Source: Clostridia bacterium
GTDB taxonomy: Bacteria; Bacillota; Clostridia; Christensenellales; UBA1242
Direction: 5' to 3'
NCBI GenBank assembly: GCA_017650795.1
Contig: JAGCEE010000275.1
Coordinates: 1-60,302 of the forward strand
Length of the DNA stretch: 60,302 bases
Under the pieces are notes generated by a model that was not told where the DNA came from, did no database searches, and worked only from the letters and a program-made list of their open reading frames with translations. Each line of letters begins with the position of its first letter. Position 1 is the first letter of the stretch. A program made the translations under genes and the position numbers. This document shows positions 8,033 through 18,000 of the stretch, in pieces.

Positions 8033-9637
8033 ATGAAAAATGGTTTAAAGATATTATTAGTAATAACCAGTATTGCCGTGGCTTTTGCCTTGGCTATTTT
8101 TGTTATAACAAGCAACCATCAAACAAGTGGTGGACAAAATACTGATAATGTTTTAAATGAGCAAGATATATTTGGTGAGGATGATTTGGCCGCCTCTTTA
8201 ATTACACCTCGAATAATAGCCGAGCAAGAAATAACATTAGAATTGTTAGAAACCGCAAAACTTGATTACGAAATACAAAATATACAAAACCATGATATTA
8301 TCAAAACAATATCAAATCAAAACATTTTAACAATAGATAATCAGGATATTATTCATCCACAGCAAATAGGAAGCACCATAATTACTATTAGTATAAACTG
8401 CTCACCCATGGTTGAAAAACAAATAGTTGTTAATATTATTGACTGTGTTAAAAATGTTGAATTTTTAATTACCGACATGGCAGATGTACCAGCAAGCAAC
8501 TACTATGCAAACACCGATTACAAATTACACATTATTCAAAACATGGCACCAACAATCGAGCCAGAGATTATTTGCTCCATGCAAGATTTTGCCCTTATTT
8601 CTAAAAATGACAACATCATGATTTTTAGGTTTAATCAAAACACTGCCGGCCAATTTGGTTTTACATATAATGGCAAATATATTAACAAAAGCCAAAGCTA
8701 CACAGCACTTGCTCGCCCAGAAAATATTTCGGTTTCATTTACAAACATTCAGCCAATAGATAACAAAATATATCTATATTTGATTGACAATTCATTTATA
8801 ACCCAAGCAAACACTGATGGCTTTTATAGCGCCACAACTTTTAGCATAAATAAACTTAACGAGCAAGACACTATTGCCTGTTCGGTTGCCGGAAGTAGTA
8901 TAAGTTTAAGCCAAAACACAATCTCAGCCAAAAGTTCAGGTGTGTCAGTTTTAACTTTTTCTCAAAAAATTACAAGTCAAATTACAATTACAAAACAAAT
9001 ACAAGTTTATGTTAGTGAAATTGATTTGCAAAAAGTTGTTATAAATGGAACCGAGACCTCGCCTTTTGAAAGTATTGAAAATACTATTTATTTAAAATCG
9101 GGCAAGTATTATGATTTTTCTTTTAGCAAATTGCCTATTTATGCTTCAAAAGAATTAAGTATCGATTACAATGAAAATTTAGTAAATTTTGAAAATAATA
9201 AACTAAAACTTAAAAGTGAAAATAACAGCACCATATATCTTATACATGATAACAATATCGTTTATACATTAAATTTGATTTACGAGCAAGAAACCACAAA
9301 AACAATAACTTACTCAATATCGCTTAATGAAGATAATAAACAATATTGCGATGTAATTATTAATGACAACAATAAACGCATTGAGGTTGAGATGACAGAC
9401 TTGCCAAATATTGGATATTTTGTGTTAAAAATATCTAAATATATTGATAGCGAACTTTCATTAACGCAAGATTTTAGCGCCGAGTTTAGCAGTCTGGAAG
9501 TTTGTTATTTCTCCCGCGCACAAACCATATATGATGGCAATTTATCAATAAGCGTTTTATCTAGCGGGACCTGCAACATCACAATAACCGACAATGATAC
9601 CAATGAGAGTTTTGAAATTGAAGTTAGTGTTATTTGA
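8033..9637 (+). CDS. Membrane-anchored extracellular beta-rich protein
   Basis: I do not recognise a named family. The 534-residue protein has an N-terminal signal anchor (about residues 5-27, LKILLVITSIAVAFALAIF). The long outer part is rich in Ser, Thr, Asn and Ile with alternating polar/hydrophobic beta patterns like bacterial Ig-like repeats; one such unit is at about residues 330-390 (VVINGTETSPFESIENTIYL). No cell-wall sorting signal is seen at the C-terminus. A longer frame opens at TTG 7988, but AAAGG five bases before ATG 8033 supports the shorter start. It stands apart from the 2517-residue surface protein but shares its style. Confidence 0.7.
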   Translation: MKNGLKILLVITSIAVAFALAIFVITSNHQTSGGQNTDNVLNEQDIFGEDDLAASLITPRIIAEQEITLELLETAKLDYEIQNIQNHDIIKTISNQNILTIDNQDIIHPQQIGSTIITISINCSPMVEKQIVVNIIDCVKNVEFLITDMADVPASNYYANTDYKLHIIQNMAPTIEPEIICSMQDFALISKNDNIMIFRFNQNTAGQFGFTYNGKYINKSQSYTALARPENISVSFTNIQPIDNKIYLYLIDNSFITQANTDGFYSATTFSINKLNEQDTIACSVAGSSISLSQNTISAKSSGVSVLTFSQKITSQITITKQIQVYVSEIDLQKVVINGTETSPFESIENTIYLKSGKYYDFSFSKLPIYASKELSIDYNENLVNFENNKLKLKSENNSTIYLIHDNNIVYTLNLIYEQETTKTITYSISLNEDNKQYCDVIINDNNKRIEVEMTDLPNIGYFVLKISKYIDSELSLTQDFSAEFSSLEVCYFSRAQTIYDGNLSISVLSSGTCNITITDNDTNESFEIEVSVI

Positions 9638-9666
9638 TTGTGATTTTGAAATATGTTTGATAAAAT
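9638..9666 (+). promoter_or_regulatory. Leaderless-type promoter of the phosphodiesterase gene
   Basis: TTGTGA (9638-9643) starts on the base after the previous stop codon. A 17-base spacer leads to TAAAAT (9661-9666), which is six bases before ATG 9673. The surrounding GATAAAATAT resembles the addB promoter. Confidence 0.6.
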
Positions 9667-9672
9667 ATGATT

Positions 9673-10146
9673 ATGAAAAATAGCAAAATAACAATACTTG
9701 TATTGTCCGATAGCCATGGCAAAAAAGACTTTATTTTAAACCTCACAAACAACCCAAAATATGATTATGTTTTTTATCTTGGTGACGGCATAGATAGAGA
9801 TTTAGGAACCCTGATTTACGACCCAAGATTAAAATGTGTAAAAGGAAACTGCGATAATTGTTTTTCCGACTTTCCACTTGGCGAAACTGTATATTTAGAA
9901 AATTGTAAAATATTTTTAACTCATGGGCATGAGTACCAGGCAAAATATGGCAATGAACTTTTATTAAAACTTGCAATTGATAATAAATATAATATTGTGT
10001 GTTTTGGACACACCCACAAACAAGGGCATTATATTTTTAATAATATTCATTTAATTAACCCCGGAGCATTAAAAAATGGTGACTATGCTGAAATAATTAT
10101 TGATGAAAATAAAATTGATGTGATTTTTAATAAAATTTTAATATAA
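9673..10146 (+). CDS. YfcE/MJ0936-type metallophosphodiesterase
   Basis: This is a calcineurin-like phosphoesterase of the YfcE/MJ0936 group, about 157 residues. All metal-binding blocks are in order: LSDSHG, YLGDGIDRD, KGNCDN, LTHGHEY, FGHTHKQG and NPGAL. Members hydrolyse phosphodiesters with a dinuclear metal site; the natural substrate here is unknown. Two in-frame ATG codons exist (9667 and 9673). The promoter geometry favours 9673, because -10 then ends six bases upstream, and neither codon has a Shine-Dalgarno site. The gene is followed by a strong bidirectional hairpin. Confidence 0.9.
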   Translation: MKNSKITILVLSDSHGKKDFILNLTNNPKYDYVFYLGDGIDRDLGTLIYDPRLKCVKGNCDNCFSDFPLGETVYLENCKIFLTHGHEYQAKYGNELLLKLAIDNKYNIVCFGHTHKQGHYIFNNIHLINPGALKNGDYAEIIIDENKIDVIFNKILI

Positions 10147-10222
10147 ATAATTTTTTTCTTTTAAAAAAATAGTATTTAACCAATATTTAATTTATTTGTA
10201 TTAAAACAATATGTTTACAAAA

Positions 10223-10246
10223 AAAACAGAGATTTTTCTCTGTTTT
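10223..10246. terminator. Bidirectional terminator
   Basis: A perfect 10-bp stem (10223-10232 with 10237-10246) with a TTTT loop is flanked by A and T runs. It separates the convergent phosphodiesterase and ABC transporter genes. Confidence 0.85.
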
Positions 10247-10301
10247 TTTATTTAAAATTATGTATATTTTTAATTATTTTTTTTAATATTTTTTATTTTT
10301 A

Positions 10302-12815
10302 TTATTCTGTTCTAAGTGCTTTAACTGGGTCTTTTTTAGATGCTATTTTTGCAGGAATAAGTCCAGCCAAAAGCGTTAGCACAACAGATATAAACACCAA
10401 TGCCACTGCGTGATCTAATCTTAAAGATGCAATATTTGTTATAGCAGCGCCATCGGACAAATTCCTTATTATATTACTAATTGGGAAAGTTAAAATAAAT
10501 GTCACAACCACTCCAATTATTCCGGCAGTTAATCCTATTATAAATGTTTCCATATTAAACACTCTTGAAATATCTTTTTTCCTTGCACCAATACTTCTTA
10601 AAACTCCAATTTCTTTTGTTCTTTCTATAACCGAAGTATAAGTTATTATACCAATCATAATAGACGAAACAATTAGCGATATTCCGGCAAATGCAATAAG
10701 GACATAAGAAATAATATTAACTAATTGTCCAAGCGTATTGGTTAAAAACTCGCTAGTATCCGAATAAACAATTTTTTCGCTTTCTAGTTCTTTTGTTTCA
10801 TTATAACTATTTATCATAGATACTATACTTTCTTTTGCCGAAAAGTTTTTTGGATAAAACTTAATGTTTATTGGTATTGTGCTTATACCTATTTGTTGCA
10901 TTGCTATTTCAAAAGCATCTTCGTTTGATAAAGTATACCCATACTGTGAATACAAAAATCCGTTAATTGCGGCTACGCTTGGGTAAGCTGGAAGTATAGG
11001 CAATTCTGCGACCTCTATATCGTATGGGTCATACAACGTGTAATCGCCATTTTGTTTGTTTTGTCTTTCTTTTAATCCAATTATTGAGTTTTCACAATTT
11101 GTTTTATAATAATCTTCTAAATCACGCATATAAACAAGTCCGGATTGAAGCAGTGATGCTGTTGCGTCTTCTTTTTGTCTCAAAACCCCACAAATCTTAA
11201 TGGTATACTCTGCACTATTATATGCTAATTCAAGTTCTTCTTGCTTTGAAGTGTCAATTTTTGAAAACTGTGTTATTTCGTCTATATTTGTTGAGTTTGG
11301 AGTATAGTAATCATCATTTAATAATAGTTTATACTCCTTATTAAATACATCTTCCAAATCTAATTTTTCATAACTACCATCAACTGTTAGAGTTGTTTTA
11401 AAACCAAGGCTTTCAAGTGTTGCGTAAGACATTTTGTTTCCACCGCCAACAACAAGCAAAACCTCTTTTGTAAAAGGGTCGTCGTCATTTTTTTGTGGCA
11501 TACGACCATTTACAATTTCGTATTGCTCTAAAACATAATCCAAATTATCAAGCATTGGAAATATTGGAGTGGATACATCGGCACTTAATATGCTTGTTGA
11601 GTTCTTTCGTTTTATAAAAACATATTCGCCGTCTTTTGTTTTAGTGATAAGTTTAACAGGAACATAATAATTGTAATCAACGGTGTTTAATTTTTCTTTT
11701 CCGTTTGCCATATCATCCTGCTCAAACTGTTTTACCTTTTCCACAAACTCGCTGGTCAAATTATTATAATGACCGTATTGAACATATTTTGTTAATGGAT
11801 TGTATGGAACGATATATTCCCCAGCATCATCTTCGTTTTTATTGTTATTGCTTGTGTCCATGCTTGCAAACTTGGTCATATCCATACTTATTGCCGAAAC
11901 AGAAATAGGATAACTTCCTAGTGCATCACTTTGAAGTTTGTTTATGTAATCAGTAAAGCCATTAGAAACCGACAACACCAATGCAATTCCAATAATACCA
12001 ATGCTTCCGGCAAAACTTACAAGTATTGTCTTTAACCGTTTTGCAAAAAGATTTTTAAAAGAAAGCGAAAATGCAGTAAATAACGACATGGCAGTTCTGC
12101 GTTTGCCTTTTTCATCTTCTCTTGTTTTACTTTTCTTGTTTAGTGGCTTAGAGTCGCCTATCATTTTACCATCATGGAGTTTTATTATTCTGGTTGAATA
12201 TTTTTCTGCAAGGTCGCCATTATGTGTGACCATTATTACCAAATGCTTTTTTGATATCTTTTTCAAAATGTCCATTACTTGGACACTTGTTTCACTATCC
12301 AATGCTCCGGTTGGTTCATCTGCAAGAATTATTTCCGGATTATTAACTATTGCTCTGGCTATTGCCACCCTTTGCATCTGTCCGCCCGAAAGCTGATTTG
12401 GTCTCTTTTTGAGTTGTGATTCAAGCCCTACTTCTTTTAATGCATCTATGGCAAGTTGCCTCTTTTTTTTATTGTCTATTCCACCAATAGAAAGAGATAA
12501 CTCCACATTTTCTATAACGGTTAAATGTGGTATTAGGTTATAATTCTGAAAAACAAATCCAATGTAGTGATTTCTGTATGTATCCCAATCTCTATCCTTG
12601 TAATGTTTTGTTGATTTTCCATTTATTTTTATATCGCCACTATCGTATCTGTCTAGCCCACCCAAAATATTTAATAGAGTTGTTTTTCCGCAACCACTTT
12701 GCCCCAAAATAGCAACAAATTCATGCTCTCTAAAAGAAACCGAAATGTCACTAAGTGCATTGACTTTGGTGTCGCCAGCAACATAGGTTTTACAAATATT
12801 TTTTAACTCTATCAT
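10302..12815 (-). CDS. MacB-type ABC protein, ATPase fused to FtsX permease
   Basis: This 837-residue protein joins an ABC ATPase (1-225) to an FtsX-type permease. The ATPase has Walker A GQSGCGKTT (38-46), the signature LSGGQMQRVAIARA, Walker B IILADEPTGALD and a VTHN switch. After a basic linker come one membrane helix (about 262-285), a large outer domain of about 400 residues, and three C-terminal helices with ERTKEIGVLRSIGA. Such fusions act in mechanotransmission, antimicrobial-peptide resistance or lipoprotein handling rather than classic import. No two-component system or partner protein is adjacent, so the substrate is unknown. A GGAGG site precedes the start. Confidence 0.88.
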   Translation of the reverse strand: MIELKNICKTYVAGDTKVNALSDISVSFREHEFVAILGQSGCGKTTLLNILGGLDRYDSGDIKINGKSTKHYKDRDWDTYRNHYIGFVFQNYNLIPHLTVIENVELSLSIGGIDNKKKRQLAIDALKEVGLESQLKKRPNQLSGGQMQRVAIARAIVNNPEIILADEPTGALDSETSVQVMDILKKISKKHLVIMVTHNGDLAEKYSTRIIKLHDGKMIGDSKPLNKKSKTREDEKGKRRTAMSLFTAFSLSFKNLFAKRLKTILVSFAGSIGIIGIALVLSVSNGFTDYINKLQSDALGSYPISVSAISMDMTKFASMDTSNNNKNEDDAGEYIVPYNPLTKYVQYGHYNNLTSEFVEKVKQFEQDDMANGKEKLNTVDYNYYVPVKLITKTKDGEYVFIKRKNSTSILSADVSTPIFPMLDNLDYVLEQYEIVNGRMPQKNDDDPFTKEVLLVVGGGNKMSYATLESLGFKTTLTVDGSYEKLDLEDVFNKEYKLLLNDDYYTPNSTNIDEITQFSKIDTSKQEELELAYNSAEYTIKICGVLRQKEDATASLLQSGLVYMRDLEDYYKTNCENSIIGLKERQNKQNGDYTLYDPYDIEVAELPILPAYPSVAAINGFLYSQYGYTLSNEDAFEIAMQQIGISTIPINIKFYPKNFSAKESIVSMINSYNETKELESEKIVYSDTSEFLTNTLGQLVNIISYVLIAFAGISLIVSSIMIGIITYTSVIERTKEIGVLRSIGARKKDISRVFNMETFIIGLTAGIIGVVVTFILTFPISNIIRNLSDGAAITNIASLRLDHAVALVFISVVLTLLAGLIPAKIASKKDPVKALRTE

Positions 12816-13034
12816 GTGTGTACCTCCATGTAAAAAGTTTAGTAATAGTTTTTATATATGATGTGGGTTCTTTATATTCTTTGTTTTACCATAAAATTTT
12901 GTTTTTTGCAATGAATAGAACACTGTTTTATAAGATTTTAGGGCGATAATTGTACAAATCAATTTTATTACGACATAAAACTATATTGCTTTAAAAAACT
13001 ATTTTTGTCATGTTTTGCGTCAATAAAAAATTCC

Positions 13035-13063
13035 TTGCTTTTTTATTAAATGTATGTTATACT
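13035..13063 (+). promoter_or_regulatory. Promoter of tRNA-Glu
   Basis: TTGCTT (13035-13040), a 17-base spacer and TATACT (13058-13063) lie 30 bases before the tRNA. The rest of 12816-13034 shows nothing identifiable. Confidence 0.65.
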
Positions 13064-13092
13064 CCCAAAGTCAAAAGTAAAAAAAACATTTT

Positions 13093-13167
13093 GCCCTTAT
13101 GGTAAAGAGGTTAATACGTCGCCCTCTCACGGCGAAGTCGGCGGTTCGATTCCGCCTAAGGGTACCA
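13093..13167 (+). tRNA. tRNA-Glu(CUC)
   Basis: A full cloverleaf folds here: a 7-bp acceptor with a G-U first pair, an anticodon stem TCGCC/GGCGA around the loop CTCTCAC giving anticodon CUC (reads GAG), and a T arm GGCGG-TTCGATT-CCGCC. CCA is encoded (13165-13167). The GAG-reading tRNA-Glu is the rarer isoacceptor in low-GC Firmicutes, so a UUC gene should exist elsewhere. A strong terminator follows directly. Confidence 0.93.
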
Positions 13168-13170
13168 AAA

Positions 13171-13195
13171 AATCCCAAGATTATTTCTTGGGATT
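13171..13195. terminator. Terminator between tRNA-Glu and dnaA
   Basis: A perfect 10-bp stem (AATCCCAAGA with its complement at 13186-13195) with a 5-base loop, followed by T residues. It also sits just past the end of dnaA on the other strand. Confidence 0.85.
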
Positions 13196-13203
13196 TTTTT
13201 ATT

Positions 13204-14559
13204 TTAAACAGATGTGATTTTTGATTTTAAATCATTTACTATTGACCTTGTTTTGTTGTCTTTTTTTACAAGGTCTGCTATTTTTTCTCGAGCATGAATT
13301 ATTGTGGTATAATCTCTGCCCCCAAATAGTTTGCCTATTGTGACAAGGGTTAAATCTAAAATATCATCAATTAAATATATTGCTATCATTCTTGGCTCTA
13401 CAATTTCTTTTGTTTTTTTCTTTCCGGTTATTTCTTCATATGTAATTCCAAAATATGAGCAAACATGATTTATTATGTTTTCTGGTGTGACTTGTTTTTG
13501 TTCTTTTTCTATAATGTCTTCTTTAAATGCCTCTTTTGCATCTTCTAGTGTTGCTATTCTTTTGCCCATAAGCGTTGCAAAGAAGAATACCTTAGAAAGC
13601 ATGCCCTCCATTTCTCTAATGTTAGTGAATGGCTTTTCTGCAATGAAATTCATAACATCGTCATCTAAGTAGTATTTTTCTATTAATGCTTTATTCTTAA
13701 TAATTGCAAGCCTTGTTTCAAAATCTGGTATTTGCATGTCTTGAATTAAGCCACTAGAAAACCGGCTTTTTAATCTATCTTCAACATCTATCTCTTTTGG
13801 AGGTCTGTCGGATGTAATTATTATTTGTTTGTCGTTTTGATATAAGGCATTAAATGTGTGGAAAAATTCATCGATTGTTGATTTTTTACCCTCAATAAAT
13901 TGAATATCATCAATCATAAGAACATCAACATTCCTGTAATTATCTTTAAACTCAAATATTTTAGAATCTTTTCCGTTTTCGGAAACTCTTAGTGACTCAA
14001 TGTAATCATTTACAAACTTTTCACAAGTGACATATTTTATTTTTAAGTTAGGGTTATGCTCGGCTATGTAATTACCAATTGCATGCATAAGGTGAGTTTT
14101 TCCTAGTCCAACACCACTATAAATAAATAGAGGGTTAAACCTTTTGCCAGGGTTTTCTGCAACTGTGTGTGCGGCAGCATAACAAAATTTATTACTTCCA
14201 CCAACAACAAAATTGTCGAACGTGTATTTTTCGTTAAATTGACTTTTGTCGGATGTATTAAATGTTTCGTACTTATTATCGGCACTTTTTTCTAAATATT
14301 TTTCTTTTTCTTCTTTATCTATTATTTCATAATCAACATATTCGCCAAAAACTTCATGCACACATTCTAAAAGTTGCTTAGAATGGTGATTTAAAATTTG
14401 TTGTTTTGCTGCATTGCTTGGCGAATATAAAATAAGTTTATTATCGTTTGTAAGTTCTAGTGGCTCTAATTTAGAAATCCAAACATCATAAGTAATAAAC
14501 GAAACTAAATTCTGCATTTTAAATATAACTTTTTGCCACATCTCTTGTAAATCTTGCAT
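13204..14559 (-). CDS. dnaA: Chromosomal replication initiator DnaA
   Basis: This is the AAA+ initiator that binds DnaA boxes and opens oriC. At 451 residues it has the N-terminal helicase-loading domain, a short variable linker (about 90-110), Walker A GVGLGKTH, Walker B VLMIDDIQF, and the C-terminal DNA-binding signature GGRDYTTIIHAREKI. A GAGGAG site precedes the ATG. It lies 10 bases behind an RNHCP-domain gene and seems cotranscribed with it. Unusually, dnaN is not the next gene but about 21 kb away, and no DnaA boxes flank dnaA here. Confidence 0.98.
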   Translation of the reverse strand: MQDLQEMWQKVIFKMQNLVSFITYDVWISKLEPLELTNDNKLILYSPSNAAKQQILNHHSKQLLECVHEVFGEYVDYEIIDKEEKEKYLEKSADNKYETFNTSDKSQFNEKYTFDNFVVGGSNKFCYAAAHTVAENPGKRFNPLFIYSGVGLGKTHLMHAIGNYIAEHNPNLKIKYVTCEKFVNDYIESLRVSENGKDSKIFEFKDNYRNVDVLMIDDIQFIEGKKSTIDEFFHTFNALYQNDKQIIITSDRPPKEIDVEDRLKSRFSSGLIQDMQIPDFETRLAIIKNKALIEKYYLDDDVMNFIAEKPFTNIREMEGMLSKVFFFATLMGKRIATLEDAKEAFKEDIIEKEQKQVTPENIINHVCSYFGITYEEITGKKKTKEIVEPRMIAIYLIDDILDLTLVTIGKLFGGRDYTTIIHAREKIADLVKKDNKTRSIVNDLKSKITSV

Positions 14560-14569
14560 ATAAATCTCC

Positions 14570-14884
14570 TCAAATCTTATAGGTCTTATTAGAAACCCTT
14601 GTAATCATAAGTTTATCGTCATCAACTGCCACCTTGTTTTTGTGCAACATTCCACATTTTTGACACCTATAAACTATTACATATCCTTTTTTTTGATTAT
14701 ACTCCAAATCAACAGGAATAAGTAAGCCTTTGCAGTCATTTTGTCTATCGCCCGGGAGTATATCTATGTGAATTGAGCATAAACAATAAGGACAGTGGTC
14801 TCTTGACGTATAATTTAAAGCCTTAACATTTTTATTACAGTTTACACAAACAAACCCTTCATCATTTTTTGTAAACTTTTTCAT
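14570..14884 (-). CDS. RNHCP-domain zinc protein upstream of dnaA
   Basis: This 104-residue protein matches the RNHCP family: paired Cys motifs CVNCNK (about 13-18) and CQKCG (about 77-81) and the central SRDHCPYCLCSIHIDILPGD block, where the naming RNHCP reads RDHCP. It probably binds zinc; members have no assigned role, but the fold suggests RNA or nucleic-acid contact. It is the promoter-proximal gene before dnaA, and the junction is only 10 bases. There is no Shine-Dalgarno site; the promoter ends seven bases from the ATG. If leaderless, the dnaA operon starts with a leaderless cistron. Confidence 0.85.
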   Translation of the reverse strand: MKKFTKNDEGFVCVNCNKNVKALNYTSRDHCPYCLCSIHIDILPGDRQNDCKGLLIPVDLEYNQKKGYVIVYRCQKCGMLHKNKVAVDDDKLMITRVSNKTYKI

Positions 14885-14891
14885 AGTTTAT

Positions 14892-14920
14892 ATTTTATCT
14901 ATAAAATATTAAAATGTCAA
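14892..14920 (-). promoter_or_regulatory. Leaderless-type promoter of the RNHCP-dnaA operon
   Basis: TTGACA (14915-14920), a 17-base spacer and TAAAAT (14892-14897) stand seven bases from the ATG at 14884. Confidence 0.72.
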
Positions 14921-14946
14921 TGCAAATATCATTTATCTAATTGACA

Positions 14947-14986
14947 AAAATATATCTTAAAAGCAAACGCCTTTAAGATATATTTT
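14947..14986 (-). terminator. Terminator of the giant surface-protein gene
   Basis: A perfect 15-bp stem (14947-14961 with 14972-14986) with a 10-base loop lies 20 bases past the stop, just upstream of the RNHCP-dnaA promoter. Confidence 0.8.
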
Positions 14987-15006
14987 ATTTAATAACCGTA
15001 ATTTAA

Positions 15007-18000
15007 CTATCTAATCTTCATTCTTCTACGCATCAAGACAAACACGATACTACCAGATACCGCAAGTAGAGCACTAACAACAATAATAATTATTGAAATC
15101 GTATTTAATGGCTCTGCTTTTTCAACATAATAAGAATACAGTAGTTGTCCGGAAGTTGTTGCCACTTCTATGTAATATTTGCCTGTGCCGTCAATAGTTA
15201 TATTGTAAACATCTTTAAGCTCGCCGGCATCTAATTTTTCTTTTGTTATTTCCAAAGTCATATATCCCGTAATTTTTAATACACAATCCCCCGCATTATT
15301 TATTAGGTTGCTTGTGTTAAAGCTTACAGTTATGTTGCTTGTAGTGGTTTGACCATTACCAACAGATACCTCAATAGGAATATTTGGTCTATTTATCCAA
15401 ACTGTGTATGTAAATTTTTGGTTAAATTCATTATCTGTATTTATTACAAAAGTCCAATAACCAATTCCTGTTTTAATATCATTGGCATGAATATAAATAT
15501 TCTTTAAATAGTCGCCATACATTTCGCCAGAATTTATGTTTGTTAAATCGTCCTTAACGGAAACATTATTTAATAGAATATCCTCTATATAATATGTTCC
15601 GTAGCCGGTGTGAGTATAACTTATCCTGCTTTCGCTAGAAGAAAGAATTGTAAAGTAAATTGGCGCCTCATAAATACTATTTTCGCCTATTTTTGCAGTA
15701 AACCAAACTTTATATAGTCCTGGTTTTGTAAACGTGTAATCATACGTGCCATTCTTTGTATAATCTGTACACTCCTCACCATTCAACTCAACGTTTATTC
15801 TTGGTTTTCCGTCAATAGCATAATACGAAATGGTGTTTTGAGGCACTTTTATGTTTACTTCATTGTTAAATATAGAATAGTTGATTGGAATGTCGCCATT
15901 TATTTCATAAATAACACTGCTTAAATACCTTAATGTCACAAACTCGGAATCTCTATAACTTGAATTATTACCAAACAAGTGAGTATTTCCTGCTTTGTCT
16001 ACAAATCTTAAATAATATGTTCCAGATGTTTTTAAAGTAATAGAGTTTAAACCATTTACATCGCTAATAGTTGCATTTAGTGGGCTTCCCTCTAAATCGC
16101 CATAGTAAACTTCTACACCAATAGTGTTTTCTTTAATTTCACTATACTTAGACCATGCCACTTTAATTCCTGTTTCGTACTCGTCTATGGTTGTGACATA
16201 TGCCGTTGTTGTAGATAAGTTTTGTCTAATTAAATCATTGTTTTGTTGGTCTATATTGCCACCATAAACTAATAATCTCTTTAATAGGTCATCTGTTTTA
16301 TTTAATTTGGTTATTGCAACCTTATCGTATGATTTTGGAGCATTTGTTGTGCTGTTTTTGTTGGTGATTACATATATTGTTGTAAAGTATTTTGAATCTG
16401 GTTGAATTTCGTATTCACTAACCTCTAAATCAAGGTTGCTGTTTACCATAATTTTGTATTCATCATTAACAATATAGTGATTTATTATTTGATGCTCGCC
16501 GCCGTCTTTTACAAAAGTAAATGCGCTACCAGTTGCCTCAACCTCTTCAAATGTTCCGTTGCTTGTTAATTTTGCAACCGAATACTTAAAGTTTTCTGTA
16601 TTTGCAATTCTAAATGTAAATGACAAACTACATCCAAGCATAGCACCCAAATAGTTTATTGTTAGGGTGTATGTGCCATCTTCATCTAATATTAAATTTT
16701 CTCTTATTGTGACAAATGATTGGTTTGGCATTTGAATAATTATATCGTAGTCAAATTTTAATATAGATTTAATGTAGTTGATTATAACTGAATCAGGATA
16801 TGCTTTATCGCCAACTAATATTTGAAGTGCATCGCTTGATGTTTGCTTGCCAATAATATTAAGTCCTGATGGTATTTCGTTAAATATTTCAAATCTTATT
16901 TTTTCACTCTCTATGTTAAAATCTTCTTTTGGGTTGATTATTAATTCAAATAGTTTGCTTCCTCCAAGCACCTTTTTGTCTTCATTAAAGTTATATTTTA
17001 TATGAACCATTTTAATGGTCAAAATATTATAGCTAAATGAAATTATCATATCATCAATATATTTATCTGCCGTTATTGTTTTTACTTCGCCCTCTTCGTC
17101 AACTGATTGAACATAATAAGAATCATTTTGTTTAATAATATTATATTTGCGAGTTGCTACTGAGCCATCAATGTTTTCTACAATATTTAATGTTGCAGTT
17201 TTATATATTGTTGTGTCGTATTTGTATGCGATATCTTCGCTAGAATAATATATTGCACCATAATCATCAAAGCCCGAAACAACATATCCATCGCTTGTAA
17301 TAGGTTCTTTTATTATGGTTTGACCATAAATATTTATTACCGTGTATTTGTCATCAAAGTTATCTACTATATTATAGATAAAATAATCATTAACATTTAT
17401 CTTCTTGGTAATTTGAATTCTTACATATTTATAACTTCCAACATTTTTATAAGTTATATCAAGTCCCAAAATGTCTTGGCTTATTTCCATCTCTTTTGTT
17501 AAAAATTCAGCATCAAGTCCACTAATGTTTATTAGTTCGTCATTATTACCATTTATGTTTGTTAGTATTTGTAAAGACTTTGCATAAAGGTTGTTTGATG
17601 CTTCAATATTAGCAGGTATTCTAATAAGAATTCCTTCTTGCAAGCCTTCCTCTATTTGAGAAATTTTGTATATTGATAAGTTTTGATTTAATACGTGAAC
17701 GTCAAGACATAATTGACTTATTTTTGGAACCGAGTAAATGTAAAGTTGTTGGGTATTGTTATTTGATTGAAGAAGTGAAATCTCTTCCAAACTATAAGCC
17801 GTTGTGTCTTGACTAGAACTATAAGAATAGTACATTCCATATGTGTATGGTGATTTTACATATACTTTTCCGTTTACTTTAATAACACTCCAAGACAAAT
17901 CGCCAAGTTCTTGACTAAATAATTGAATTGATTTAAGTTTGAATGAGTTTTTAGAGTAAAGAGATATTGTTCCATTTGATGATGCAATATCACCATTTGT

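Noticed and set aside
12816..13034. Possible small RNA between the ABC protein and tRNA-Glu
   Set aside because: AT-rich sequence with no terminator, strong hairpin or consensus promoter beyond the tRNA promoter.
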